Of a stretch of DNA of 64,000 nt, positions 18,190 through 26,485 are shown piece after piece. The notes below the pieces were generated by a model that was given only the letters and a program-made list of their open reading frames with translations, did not search any database and had not been told where the DNA came from. Source of the DNA: Pontibacter actiniarum (lineage in GTDB: Bacteria; Bacteroidota; Bacteroidia; Cytophagales; Hymenobacteraceae); the NCBI RefSeq assembly GCF_003585765.1, contig NZ_CP021235.1:124001-188000 (forward strand), in the 5' to 3' direction. Each line of letters begins with the position of its first letter. Position 1 is the stretch's first letter. The translations under genes and the position numbers were made by a program.

Positions 18190-19086
18190 CCTTTTCCGGC
18201 GCCGCTCGAGGGCTTCGAGCACCGGGTAGATAAACACGCTTAGCAGGATAACCGTGGCGCCTACATAAAAGCCGGAAGACATCTTCTCGTCCTCATTAAA
18301 GATGATCCAGGCTAGGATGATGCCGTACACCGGCTCCAGGTTCACTGTCAGGTTAACCGTGTAGGCAGAGATACGCTGCATGAGCCGCACGGAGGCTGTG
18401 TAGGCATACACGGTGCAGGCCAGGGCCAGCACCAGCAGGTACACCCAGTCCATGGTGGTAAGGCCGAAGTTTAGCGCACCTCCCTCTGCAAAGAACGCCG
18501 TGTAAAACGGGAAGAACAGCACAGAGCCCAGGCAGGCGCCGGCCATCTCATACACCGTGATAGTGGTAGAGGGGACCTTCTTTACAAAGTTGGCATTGAT
18601 GATCGTGAAGATGGAGCCGAGCAGCGCGGCACCGATGGCCATACTGATGCCAAGCACGCTATCGAAGCTGGTTTCGTTCTGGAAGATGATGTAGAGCCCG
18701 ATGATCACGAGCAGCGCCAGGAAGATCTCGTGCGGCTTTATCCGGCCCTTGTTGAAGAGCGGCTCCAGAAAGGCCGTCCAGAGGCTGCAGGTGGCCAGGC
18801 CAACCAGGCAGATCGAGACGGAGGCCACGCGCGCCGCTGCAAAGAAAAGGATCCAGTGCGCCGCGATAACGAAACCCACCGCCAGCATCTTTAGCGCCAT
18901 GGTACGGCCCATCCAGAAAGGCGTGCCGCGCCGGTACACCACCGCCCCCAGCGCCAGTGCGGCAATAAGGGTGCGCAGCGTGACCAGCTCCACCGCCGGG
19001 ATGGAGATCAGCTTGCCAAGTATGGCCGTAAAACCCCACAGGAAGATAACAAAGTGGAGCTCGATAAAATCTTTGAGACGTGGCAT
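18145..19086 (-). CDS. EamA-family (DMT) transporter
   Basis: A 313-residue drug/metabolite transporter with about ten membrane helices in two EamA repeats (from about residues 9 and 160). The second repeat carries NLEPVYGIILAWIIFNEDE, the usual E-P signature. Substrate unknown; family members export amino acids, nucleobases or drugs. It is the last gene of a tgt-permease-EamA run: its ATG follows immediately after the stop codon of the permease, with no base between, so translation is probably coupled. Its 3' end overlaps ispE. Confidence 0.88.
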   Translation of the reverse strand: MPRLKDFIELHFVIFLWGFTAILGKLISIPAVELVTLRTLIAALALGAVVYRRGTPFWMGRTMALKMLAVGFVIAAHWILFFAAARVASVSICLVGLATCSLWTAFLEPLFNKGRIKPHEIFLALLVIIGLYIIFQNETSFDSVLGISMAIGAALLGSIFTIINANFVKKVPSTTITVYEMAGACLGSVLFFPFYTAFFAEGGALNFGLTTMDWVYLLVLALACTVYAYTASVRLMQRISAYTVNLTVNLEPVYGIILAWIIFNEDEKMSSGFYVGATVILLSVFIYPVLEALERRRKRLKQPLPDGVVVREE

Positions 19087-20163
19087 CTAGCGCGGAACGT
19101 AACGATACAACAGAAACCCTATACCTGTAAAAACGATGGTCGGAATCCAGGCGGCAATTTGTGGCGCAATATCGCCAACCTGCGCTAAACTGCGGCTCGT
19201 GATTACGAAAATAATGAAGATGAAGGCCAGGAAAAAGCCCAGCGCAATCTGAAAGCCTACGCCACCGCGCGCCTTGCGGGCACTCACAATCACCCCGATC
19301 ACGGTAAGTATAACAATGGCAAACGGGTAGCTGAAGCGCTCATACTTCTCAATGAGGTAAATCTCAATGTCGTCGGCGCCGCGCTCTATCTTTTCGTTGA
19401 TGTAGTCGTTTAGCTGCGTCAGGGTCAGGGTCTGCTCCAGCCTGTAGGTGCTCTCGAAGTCCTTGGGGCGCAGGTTGAGGGTGGTGTCGAGGTTGGCTCC
19501 CTTAAAGATCGTTTCCTTCTCGCCATCGAAGGTGCGCAGCGTGTAGCGGTCTATGTGCCACTTCTCCTTTTCGGCGTTCCAGGAGATGCTGTTGGTGCTG
19601 AGCTTCCGCTTGAGCTTGGTGTTGTCGATGCTTTCCAGGGCGAAGTTGTAGCCTACGTGTGCCGTGTTGTTGTAGCTCTCCATGTACACATAGGTTTCAG
19701 GCCCTATTTTGATGTGGATGTTACGGCTGTCGTAGGTAAAAGGACTTTTAATGTACTTTACCTGGAAGGCCACGCTCTCCTTGTTGGCATTGGGAATTAC
19801 CCAGCCGATAAGCACAAAGATGGTCGCTCCGATCAGAGAAGCCCCGATGATGTAAGGCACCAGAAACCGCCTGAAGCTAATCCCGCTGCTCAGGATGGCC
19901 ACAATCTCGGTATGCGAGGCCAGCTTGGCTGTAACAAACACGGTGGCAATAAACACCGTGATCGGGCTGAGCATGTTCGCATAGAAGGGGATCAGGTTCA
20001 GGTAATAGTCAAAGAGTATCTCGCTGACGGCCGGGTTGGTTTTGATAAAGTCGTCGTTCTTCTCTGTGAAGTCAATCACAAGGATAACGGACACCAGTAT
20101 CAGCACCGTGAACACGTACGTGGTCAGGAACTTCTTTAAGATGTATTTGTCGAGGAGCTTCAC
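19087..20163 (-). CDS. LptF/LptG-family (YjgP/YjgQ) permease
   Basis: A 358-residue membrane protein of the family that pulls lipopolysaccharide out of the inner membrane with the LptB ATPase. The N-terminal helix follows the conserved LLDKYILKKFLTTYVF; two further helices lie around 52-75 and 95-120. A periplasmic beta-jellyroll runs from about 125-255, and three C-terminal helices end the protein. Bacteroidota often carry this gene directly behind tgt, as here. Whether it is the F- or G-type partner cannot be told. Confidence 0.9.
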   Translation of the reverse strand: MKLLDKYILKKFLTTYVFTVLILVSVILVIDFTEKNDDFIKTNPAVSEILFDYYLNLIPFYANMLSPITVFIATVFVTAKLASHTEIVAILSSGISFRRFLVPYIIGASLIGATIFVLIGWVIPNANKESVAFQVKYIKSPFTYDSRNIHIKIGPETYVYMESYNNTAHVGYNFALESIDNTKLKRKLSTNSISWNAEKEKWHIDRYTLRTFDGEKETIFKGANLDTTLNLRPKDFESTYRLEQTLTLTQLNDYINEKIERGADDIEIYLIEKYERFSYPFAIVILTVIGVIVSARKARGGVGFQIALGFFLAFIFIIFVITSRSLAQVGDIAPQIAAWIPTIVFTGIGFLLYRYVPR

Positions 20164-20184
20164 AGAAGTTAATTACGAATTAAA

Positions 20185-20251
20185 AATTAGAAATTAAAAA
20201 TGAGTGGCCTGCACTAAGTACATTGCCAACGTTGGGATTTAATTTCTAATT
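20185..20251. repeat. AT-rich inverted-repeat spacer between tgt and the permease
   Basis: AATTAGAAATTAAA (20185-20198) is the exact reverse complement of 20238-20251. Further AATT-rich units run from 20171 to 20274 and fill the gap between two co-directional genes. Confidence 0.75.
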
Positions 20252-20270
20252 CATAATTTCTAATTTCTAA

Positions 20271-21401
20271 TTACAGTCTTGTCATTAATTTCTTTACCAT
20301 CACATCTTTCCAGTCGCGGAAAGTTCCATTCAGGATTTGCTGGCGTGCCTGTTTTACCAGCCACAGGAAGAACGTGAGGTTATGCACGCTGGCGATCTGG
20401 CCAGCCAGGTATTCGGTGCTGTGGATCAGGTGGCGCAGGTAGGCCTTGCTATAGAAGGTGCTGACGTAGCCGCCCAGTTCCGCATCAATCGGGCTGAAAT
20501 CATCGGCCCATTTTTTATTTCTGATGTTGATAATGCCCTGCGTGGTGAACAGCATGCCGTTGCGGGCGTTGCGGGTCGGCAGTACGCAGTCGAACATATC
20601 CACGCCCAGCGCGATGTTCTCCAGTATGTTGGCCGGCGTGCCCACGCCCATCAGGTAACGCGGCTTGTCCTTCGGCAGTATGTCACACACCAGGTCGGTC
20701 ATCTCATACATCATCTCGGCAGGCTCGCCTACCGATAAACCTCCGATGGCATTGCCCTCGCGGCCAAAGCTGGCTATGGTCTCCGCCGACTGCACACGCA
20801 GGTCCTTGTAGGTGCTGCCCTGCACGATCGGGAAGAGCGTCTGGCTGTAGCCATACTTCGGTTCGGTGCTGTCGAAGCGGTCTACGCAGCGCTGCAGCCA
20901 GCGGTGCGTGCGCTCCATAGAGTTACGGGCATAGCCGTAGTCGCAAGGGTAGGGGGTGCACTCGTCAAAGGCCATGATGATGTCTGCCCCGATGATGCGC
21001 TGCGTGTCCATCACGTTCTCCGGGGTGAAATTTAGCGTAGAGCCATCGATGTGCGACTTAAACTTCACGCCCTCCTCTTTGATCTTGCGCGTGCCGGCCA
21101 GCGAGAATACCTGATAGCCGCCGCTGTCGGTAAGTATGGGGCGGTCCCAGCCGTTGAATTTGTGCAGGCCGCCTGCCTTCTCCAGTACCTCAAGGCCCGG
21201 GCGCAGGTATAAGTGGTAGGTGTTGCCAAGGATGATCTCGGCTTTTACGTCTTCTTTCAGTTCGCGCTGGTGCACAGCCTTTACGGTTCCGGCCGTGCCC
21301 ACAGGCATAAAGATCGGCGTTTCGATGGCTCCGTGGTCGGTTTGCACCACTCCGGCGCGTGCTTTGGATTGAGCGTCTGTCGCTACTAAGTTAAATTGCA
21401 T
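20271..21401 (-). CDS. tgt: tRNA-guanine transglycosylase
   Basis: Exchanges guanine 34 for preQ1 in GUN-anticodon tRNAs. The 376-residue protein has the family's LTDSGGYQVFSL, GGLSVGEP and the FDCVLPTRNARNG segment that carries the catalytic Asp. The zinc site of E. coli/Zymomonas Tgt (CxCxxC...H before YLRHL) is missing: the equivalent stretch reads AELGGYVSTFYSKAY with no Cys at all. I recall the same replacement in other Bacteroidota Tgt proteins, so it is probably a lineage trait and not a defect. First gene of an operon with the LptF/G permease and EamA transporter. Confidence 0.95.
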   Translation of the reverse strand: MQFNLVATDAQSKARAGVVQTDHGAIETPIFMPVGTAGTVKAVHQRELKEDVKAEIILGNTYHLYLRPGLEVLEKAGGLHKFNGWDRPILTDSGGYQVFSLAGTRKIKEEGVKFKSHIDGSTLNFTPENVMDTQRIIGADIIMAFDECTPYPCDYGYARNSMERTHRWLQRCVDRFDSTEPKYGYSQTLFPIVQGSTYKDLRVQSAETIASFGREGNAIGGLSVGEPAEMMYEMTDLVCDILPKDKPRYLMGVGTPANILENIALGVDMFDCVLPTRNARNGMLFTTQGIINIRNKKWADDFSPIDAELGGYVSTFYSKAYLRHLIHSTEYLAGQIASVHNLTFFLWLVKQARQQILNGTFRDWKDVMVKKLMTRL

Positions 21402-21503
21402 GGTTGTATGGTTGCCGGCGCATCATCTTGCAAAAACAACACCAAAAGCCGGCCCGCCCCAAGGGCTTCTATTTCTTTAAGTTCTGAGTTTTTAGTTAAC
21501 CGG

Positions 21504-21511
21504 CAAAGATA
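21504..21511 (-). promoter_or_regulatory. -7 box of the tgt operon
   Basis: The minus strand reads TATCTTTG (TAnnTTTG) about 100 bases before the tgt ATG. Confidence 0.45.
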
Positions 21512-21582
21512 CAAACTACACCTGCACAAACCATAGCCAACTTTAAAATTCGGACTCGCTTCGGAAATGCCTATACTTTGCC

Positions 21583-21590
21583 TAATTTTG
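21583..21590 (+). promoter_or_regulatory. -7 box upstream of the glycosyltransferase-sigma pair
   Basis: TAATTTTG matches TAnnTTTG about 85 bases before the glycosyltransferase start. TATACTTTG is immediately upstream (21572-21580). Confidence 0.4.
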
Positions 21591-21674
21591 AAAGGGTGAT
21601 GCTCTAAAGCTGCGGAGAAAATGCGCTGGAGCGGCCTACGTGTTCATTGATCATTCTTAATTCATCATTCTTAA

Positions 21675-22778
21675 TTGATACCACTTATACTCCTGGGGGC
21701 ATTGGCGCTGTGCGTGCTGGTGCAGTTATACTTTTCTTTTTTTAGGTTCCTGCCTTTCACCAAGCACACAGACCCGGAGCCGGCGGCGCAACTGCCGGTG
21801 TCGGTGATTGTGGCGGCCCACGATGAGCTGGACAACCTGATGGAGCTGCTGCCCGCCCTGCTGGACCAGGAGTACCCTGAGTTTGAAGTGCTGCTGGTGA
21901 ACGACCGCTCCGAAGACGACACCGAGTTCTACACCTATGAGCTGGAGCGCCAGTACCCGAACTTCCGGGTGGTGACGGTGAAAAAGACACCCGAGTACCT
22001 GAACCCGAAGAAGTACGCGCTGGCCCTGGGCATACGCGCCGCCAAGTATGAGCACCTGCTGTTTACCGACGCCGACTGCCGCCCTTGCAGCCCAACCTGG
22101 GTCGCCCGGATGCAGGCAGGCTACGCCCGTGGGGCAGAAGTGGTACTTGGCTACTCTCCGTATGCACATTTAAAAGGATTTTTGAATCACCTGATCCGAT
22201 ATGAAACATTCCTGACCGGAATCCAGTATTTGTCTCAAGCAAACGCAGGGAACGCCTATATGGGCGTTGGCCGAAACTTATCTTACACGAAAGGGTGTTT
22301 CTTTAAGAACAAGGGGTTTGCATCGCATATCAAGTTAATGGGCGGCGACGATGATCTTTTTGTGCGCGATGCCGCCAACAATAGTAAGGTTAGTATTGTT
22401 ATCGACAAGGAGGCGCAGACAATCAGTATTCCCAAAAGGACGTTTCGGGAGTGGATAGTCCAGAAAAGGAGACATTTGTCGGTCGGGGGGCGGTACAGAG
22501 CGGCAGATAAGCGAAGAATAGGAGCTTTTATAGTATCGAATATACTTTTTTACATACTTCTCGTTATTCTTCTTGTTCTAAATAGCCATTTAGCTATATT
22601 AGGAGCGCTTGCAGGCGTTCGCTACCTCACGGTCTTCCCGGTGTACCTGGCGGCCGCCCGCAGACTAAACGATAGGATATCCTTGCTGCTGATGCCTGTG
22701 CTGGACCTGGTTTACTTTGTAAACTACCTGTTCCTTGGGATATCTGTGTTACTGTATAAACAATTCAGATGGAAGTAA
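21675..22778 (+). CDS. Family 2 glycosyltransferase, membrane-bound
   Basis: A 367-residue protein: N-terminal anchor helix (IPLILLGALALCVLVQLYF), then a GT-A domain with VSVIVAAHDE, LLVNDRSEDDT and the metal-binding FTDADCRP, and two to three C-terminal helices. It probably adds a sugar from a nucleotide donor to a lipid or glycan at the inner membrane. The only start that keeps the anchor helix is TTG at 21675; the next Met is residue 56. It overlaps the following sigma-factor gene by ten bases. Bases about 22150-22610 have visibly lower GC and different codon choice than either end of the gene. Confidence 0.88.
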   Translation: MIPLILLGALALCVLVQLYFSFFRFLPFTKHTDPEPAAQLPVSVIVAAHDELDNLMELLPALLDQEYPEFEVLLVNDRSEDDTEFYTYELERQYPNFRVVTVKKTPEYLNPKKYALALGIRAAKYEHLLFTDADCRPCSPTWVARMQAGYARGAEVVLGYSPYAHLKGFLNHLIRYETFLTGIQYLSQANAGNAYMGVGRNLSYTKGCFFKNKGFASHIKLMGGDDDLFVRDAANNSKVSIVIDKEAQTISIPKRTFREWIVQKRRHLSVGGRYRAADKRRIGAFIVSNILFYILLVILLVLNSHLAILGALAGVRYLTVFPVYLAAARRLNDRISLLLMPVLDLVYFVNYLFLGISVLLYKQFRWK

Positions 22779-23377
22779 ATAAACAATTCTCTGCGAAAGC
22801 AAAGCATGACTTCAAGCTAATTCAGGCTGCGGTAGAAGAAAACGATGAGAAGGCCTACGCCGAACTCATGAGTATCTATAAAAAGCCTGTGTACCACGTA
22901 GTTCTGAAGATGGTGCGCAACGCTGACGATGCGGAGGACCTGACGATAGAGGCTTTTGCCAAGGCATTCAAGAACCTACATAAGTTTAACCCGGAGTACG
23001 CCTTCAGTACCTGGCTGTTCCGGATTGCCACCAACAACTGTATCGACTTCATCCGCAAGAACAGGATCAAAACCATGTCCATCGACTCAGCCATCAAAAT
23101 CGACAATGGCGATGAGATCACGATCGACTTTAAGGATAAGAACCTGAACCCGCAGGAGGAGGCGATCAAGAACCAGAAGATCGAGATTATGCAGTATGTG
23201 GTGGCCAAGCTGCCCGAGAAGTACCAGCGCCTGGTTACGCTGCGCTACTTTAACGAGCTGAGCTACGAGGAAATTGCCACGGAGCTCAACGCCCCGCTCG
23301 GCACGGTAAAAGCCCAGCTGCACCGCGCCCGCGAGCTGCTCTATGACATGGTGAAGAACAAAAAGCACCTCATCTAA
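22769..23377 (+). CDS. ECF-type RNA polymerase sigma factor
   Basis: A 202-residue sigma-70 family protein with region 2 (YAELMSIYKKPVYHVV... DAEDLTIEAFAKAFKNL...TWLFRIATNNCIDFIRK) and region 4 (LSYEEIATELNAPLGTVKAQLHRAR), joined by an acidic linker. No anti-sigma gene is adjacent; the partner is the glycosyltransferase just upstream, with a ten-base overlap, so the two are co-translated. Target promoters cannot be read from this window. A terminator follows. Confidence 0.92.
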   Translation: MEVNKQFSAKAKHDFKLIQAAVEENDEKAYAELMSIYKKPVYHVVLKMVRNADDAEDLTIEAFAKAFKNLHKFNPEYAFSTWLFRIATNNCIDFIRKNRIKTMSIDSAIKIDNGDEITIDFKDKNLNPQEEAIKNQKIEIMQYVVAKLPEKYQRLVTLRYFNELSYEEIATELNAPLGTVKAQLHRARELLYDMVKNKKHLI

Positions 23378-23413
23378 CAAGCATTAAATTAAGGTTAATA
23401 TATTGATTACGGT

Positions 23414-23448
23414 TAAAGCCCCTGTTGCCTCGTGCAGCCGGGGCTTTA
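23414..23448 (+). terminator. Terminator after the sigma factor
   Basis: TAAAGCCCC pairs with GGGGCTTTA. The 3' arm runs into a TATACTT copy (23447-23453). Confidence 0.7.
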
Positions 23449-23561
23449 TACTTAACGCTAGTTCCGCGCATATTTCATACTTTTGCGCACTAAGGACACA
23501 AGTAGCAAGACACAGGACACAAGATGTATACTTGTGTAAAGTTTAGATGCAGCATGTATAG

Positions 23562-23783
23562 ATGGAGTTTTTAATAGGGGATGTTATACTTGTATTGATA
23601 GGCAAAGCTTATCTGTATCTTCGCTTTAGAAACAAGGAGAAGGTGAAGCAGGAACTTAGCAGAAAGTATGAGGGGCAGTTTCGCAACGCAGGGGTGGTTC
23701 TGCTCATCGACGCTCTCATGGCTGTGCTTATAGTTGCTTTTGTGGCGCTAATTGCAGCTGTTTTATACTTCGCAGTCTCCTAA
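23562..23783 (+). CDS. Small two-helix membrane protein
   Basis: Seventy-three residues: helix 1 (FLIGDVILVLIGKAYLYL), a basic loop (RFRNKEKVKQELSRKYEGQ), helix 2 (VVLLIDALMAVLIVAFVALI). No family recognised. Two TATACTT copies (23585, 23764) are embedded in the frame and a third (23527) lies before it. Upstream of rsmG by 40 bases, with an AT-rich repeat spacer between. Confidence 0.6.
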   Translation: MEFLIGDVILVLIGKAYLYLRFRNKEKVKQELSRKYEGQFRNAGVVLLIDALMAVLIVAFVALIAAVLYFAVS

Positions 23784-23823
23784 AACCCAATTCATAATTT
23801 CTAATTCATCATTCATAATTACT

Positions 23824-24459
23824 ATGACCGCCATCCGCATTTTACTTTCAGGTTATTTCCCGGAGCTTACCGAAGACCAGTTGCAGAAGTTTGAGCAGAT
23901 GGGGGAGCTGTACAAGGAGTGGAACCAGAAGATCAACGTGATCTCGCGCAAGGACATGGACCAGCTGGGGGTGCACCACATTCTGCACTCGCTAGGCATA
24001 GCCAAGGTGGTTACCTTCCCGGGCAACACCTCTGTAATGGACGTGGGCACGGGCGGCGGCTTACCGGGCCTGCCGCTGGCGGTGATGTTCCCGGAGGTGA
24101 AGTTCCACCTGGTGGACTCCATCGGCAAAAAGATACACGTGGTAAACGAGATTGCGCGCGAGCTGCACCTGCAGAACGTTACCGCCTCGCACACCCGCGC
24201 CGAACAGGTGCGCGACAAGTACGATTTTATCGTGAGCCGCGCCGTTACCCGCCTCGCCAACTTCTGGCCCTGGGTGATGAACAGCTTCAAGAAAACCGGT
24301 TTGGAGACGGAGGGCCTGTACTACCTGAAAGGCGGAGACCTGGAAGAAGAGCTGGCAGAGTCAGGGCTTATTACCCAGACGCACGAGTTAAAGAGCTATT
24401 TCAACGAAGAGTTCTTCGATACCAAGAAGGTGGTGTACGTGCCGCTGAAGAACAAATAA
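23824..24459 (+). CDS. rsmG: 16S rRNA (guanine527-N7)-methyltransferase
   Basis: Methylates G527 of 16S rRNA with SAM. From the ATG at 23824 the protein has 211 residues, the normal RsmG length; the frame is open further upstream but only through the AT-rich spacer. Landmarks are YKEWNQKINVISRKD, the SAM-binding VMDVGTGGGLPGLPLA, LVDSIGKKIHVV and FIVSRAVTRL. Loss of rsmG gives low-level streptomycin resistance in other bacteria (known for the family). Confidence 0.95.
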   Translation: MTAIRILLSGYFPELTEDQLQKFEQMGELYKEWNQKINVISRKDMDQLGVHHILHSLGIAKVVTFPGNTSVMDVGTGGGLPGLPLAVMFPEVKFHLVDSIGKKIHVVNEIARELHLQNVTASHTRAEQVRDKYDFIVSRAVTRLANFWPWVMNSFKKTGLETEGLYYLKGGDLEEELAESGLITQTHELKSYFNEEFFDTKKVVYVPLKNK

Positions 24460-24700
24460 CCTTGGGCTGCCCTGCATTAAGTGTTTCGTTCGCGCAGCAA
24501 AGGCAGTAGCTACCTGACCTGATCCCAGCCCCTGGGTTGAGCGCCTTGTGCCTGTTGCGGTGCCCGTAAGGGCAGCCCGCAACGGAGCGAGGGCAGCTTC
24601 AGGCACACAGTGCGATACCCCAGGATGAGCCCTCGCGGGCATGAGCGCTCCAAAGCAGAAGTTGAAACGGTAGGCATTTGGGAGCTGGAGGAACAGTCGC

Positions 24701-24726
24701 GGCACAAGCGGACGCTTGCGCCAGAG
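24701..24726 (+). repeat. GGCACAAG...CTTGCGCCAGAG palindromic repeat, copy 1
   Basis: Frame GGCACAAG / CTTGCGCCAGAG around the palindromic core CAAGCG-GA-CGCTTG. Shares both flanks with the copy at 24801 and with two copies in the 52.3-52.6 kb island. Confidence 0.75.
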
Positions 24727-24770
24727 AAGCTGTTTTGTATATCAGCTGTACGGTATGGCTTTGCAAGCCA

Positions 24771-24789
24771 GTCGAGTTGCAAACTCGAC
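24771..24789. repeat. GTCGAGTT palindrome
   Basis: GTCGAGTT and its reverse complement AACTCGAC flank a three-base loop; it lies between the two GGCACAAG units. Confidence 0.65.
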
Positions 24790-24800
24790 ACTATAAGTAA

Positions 24801-24827
24801 GGCACAAGTCTGAAGACTTGCGCCAGA
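24801..24827 (+). repeat. GGCACAAG...CTTGCGCCAGAG palindromic repeat, copy 2
   Basis: Same flanks as copy 1, but the core is CAAGTCT-GA-AGACTTG: the arms differ yet stay complementary, so pairing appears to be what is conserved. Confidence 0.75.
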
Positions 24828-24907
24828 GGTGGGCCAGGAGAGAAACACACAAAAGAGCCCTTCCAGAAGATAGACCAGAAAAAAAAGACGCTATTCAGGA
24901 AAGTCGC

Positions 24908-25861
24908 TTACCTCTCACCCAGTAAAAAATCCACCGCCCTCGCTTCTGAATAGTACAGGTTCCTTCGGAAATCGACGGCAAAACCCACGTGCCCGCCTTC
25001 CTCCGGCATCTCCAGGTAAAAGTATGGGTTGGCCTCTGCCTCCTGCACCGGGTAGCACTCCGGCGACAGGAAAGGGTCGTTTTTAGCGTTTACCAACAGC
25101 GTCGGGACGCGGATCGCCTGCAGGAACTGCTTTGAGCTGACGCGGGCATAGTAGTCTTCGGCATTTTTAAAACCATGCAGGGGAGCGGTGTAGCGGTCAT
25201 CAAACTCCGGGAAGGACCAGAACAGGCTATAGTCCGACAGGTCCACCTCATCGGGGTACATCTGGCGCTTCTGCTCCAGTTTCTCGCCTAGCGTCTTCAG
25301 GAAGCGCTGGGTGTATACTTTGGATATCTTTTGAGCCGAGCCTTTCAGGTCTACCGGTGTGGAGAACACGGCGGCCCGCTTTACCTGTGCCGGCACCTGC
25401 TGCGGGTCCTCGCCAAGGTACTTCAGGGTAATGTTTCCGCCGGCGCTAAAGCCCACCAGGTACACGGACTTGTACGGGTGCGTGCCAAGGGCGTGCTGCA
25501 GCACCAGGTGCAAATCATCGGAGGCCCCCAAATGGTAGGAGCGGAGCAGCTTGTTGGGTTCGCCGCTGCAGCTGCGGTAGTTCCAGGCCAGCGCATCCAC
25601 GCCTTCCGCGTTAAAGGCCTTCACCATGCCGGTAATATACGGCCGACCCGTATCGCCCTCCAGCCCATGCGAGAGCACGATAAGGGCATCCGAGCCAACC
25701 CGCGACCAGTCGAGGTCGATAAAGTCGTCGTCGGGTGTCAGGAGGCGCTCCCGCTCGTAGGCCACCCCCTCAACCTGCCTGAACAGGCTCGGGATAATGG
25801 TTTGCAGGTGCCCGTTAAAAAGGTAGAAAGGGGCGCTGTGTTTGGAGGGTAGCAGTGGCAT
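24908..25861 (-). CDS. YheT/EMB8-type alpha/beta hydrolase
   Basis: A 317-residue hydrolase. The N-terminal FNGHLQTIIPSL and SHGLEGDTGRPYI are typical of the YheT family. The triad is Ser139 in GFSAGGN, an Asp in NAKNDPFLSPE, and His in EEGGHVGF. Members act on lipid or short-chain esters; the physiological substrate is not established. Single gene, divergent from the lipoprotein at 26002. Confidence 0.92.
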   Translation of the reverse strand: MPLLPSKHSAPFYLFNGHLQTIIPSLFRQVEGVAYERERLLTPDDDFIDLDWSRVGSDALIVLSHGLEGDTGRPYITGMVKAFNAEGVDALAWNYRSCSGEPNKLLRSYHLGASDDLHLVLQHALGTHPYKSVYLVGFSAGGNITLKYLGEDPQQVPAQVKRAAVFSTPVDLKGSAQKISKVYTQRFLKTLGEKLEQKRQMYPDEVDLSDYSLFWSFPEFDDRYTAPLHGFKNAEDYYARVSSKQFLQAIRVPTLLVNAKNDPFLSPECYPVQEAEANPYFYLEMPEEGGHVGFAVDFRRNLYYSEARAVDFLLGER

Positions 25862-26001
25862 GACTTACGCTTTCTGTTTTATACTTCTTTATAAGAAAAT
25901 AACGCTCAAAACGCGAATTTAATCCCTTTCGAGCGGTTTTTATATCATTATTTTGCTTAGGTCCGTATGAGTAAGGATAATCATCAATAGGAACTAGAAC
26001 T

Positions 26002-26430
26002 ATGGAAATCATATCAAAGTTTAAAACCGTAGGATTTGCCCTTGCACTGGGTACTTTTATGTTTGCCTGTGATCAGAACACCGGCACCGGAACAAACGAT
26101 GAGGCTGTGGAAACAGTGGAAGGCGATCTGGACGAGGCGCACATGGAAGCCCGCAGAACGTACGATGACTTCGATGCCTGGGTAACAACCAACTCAGAGC
26201 GTGCGGAAACGGTGACAGCCGACGAGTTCCGCGAGATGCGCACCGAGTACAACCGCCGCGAGTCCGAGCTGGAGCGTGAAAGCGCTAACTGGGATGAGGC
26301 GACCCGCCGTGAGTGGGAGGAGACCAAAAACGAGTGGAACGACTTCGAGAACAAAGTACAGGAGCGCCTCGGTAACATAGAGGACGTGGACGTAGACGTT
26401 GACGCGAATGTGGAAAGAGAAAATAACTAA
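26002..26430 (+). CDS. Acidic coiled-coil lipoprotein
   Basis: A 142-residue product with a signal peptide (VGFALALGTFMFAC) and lipobox MFAC, so likely lipidated at Cys23. The mature part is helical and very charged (EARRTYDDFDAW, RTEYNRRESELERESANW) and ends in the repetitive DVDVDVDANVE. It may span periplasm or bind cations; no family name is certain. Monocistronic, ending at a strong terminator. Confidence 0.65.
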   Translation: MEIISKFKTVGFALALGTFMFACDQNTGTGTNDEAVETVEGDLDEAHMEARRTYDDFDAWVTTNSERAETVTADEFREMRTEYNRRESELERESANWDEATRREWEETKNEWNDFENKVQERLGNIEDVDVDVDANVERENN

Positions 26431-26447
26431 GCATTAACAGATAAAAG

Positions 26448-26480
26448 AAAGGCCGCTGCGGGTATACCGCAGCGGCCTTT
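26448..26480. terminator. Bidirectional terminator
   Basis: AAAGGCCGCTGCGG pairs perfectly with CCGCAGCGGCCTTT, followed by CTTTTTT on the plus strand. It ends the lipoprotein gene and, from the other side, the minus-strand MbnH/MbnP operon. Confidence 0.85.
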
Positions 26481-26485
26481 CTTTT

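Larger units (their letters stand above)
24460..24907. other. Non-coding repeat island between rsmG and the YheT-type gene
   Basis: About 450 bases without a convincing reading frame. The right half holds three palindromic units (listed separately). The left half is GC-rich with several short inverted repeats but nothing I can name; I find no tRNA, tmRNA or other RNA gene. Confidence 0.7.

Noticed and set aside
24460..24907. CRISPR array or RNA gene in the repeat island
   Set aside because: Repeats are few, irregularly spaced and palindromic with no unique spacers; no tRNA, tmRNA or RNase P core sequence is present.
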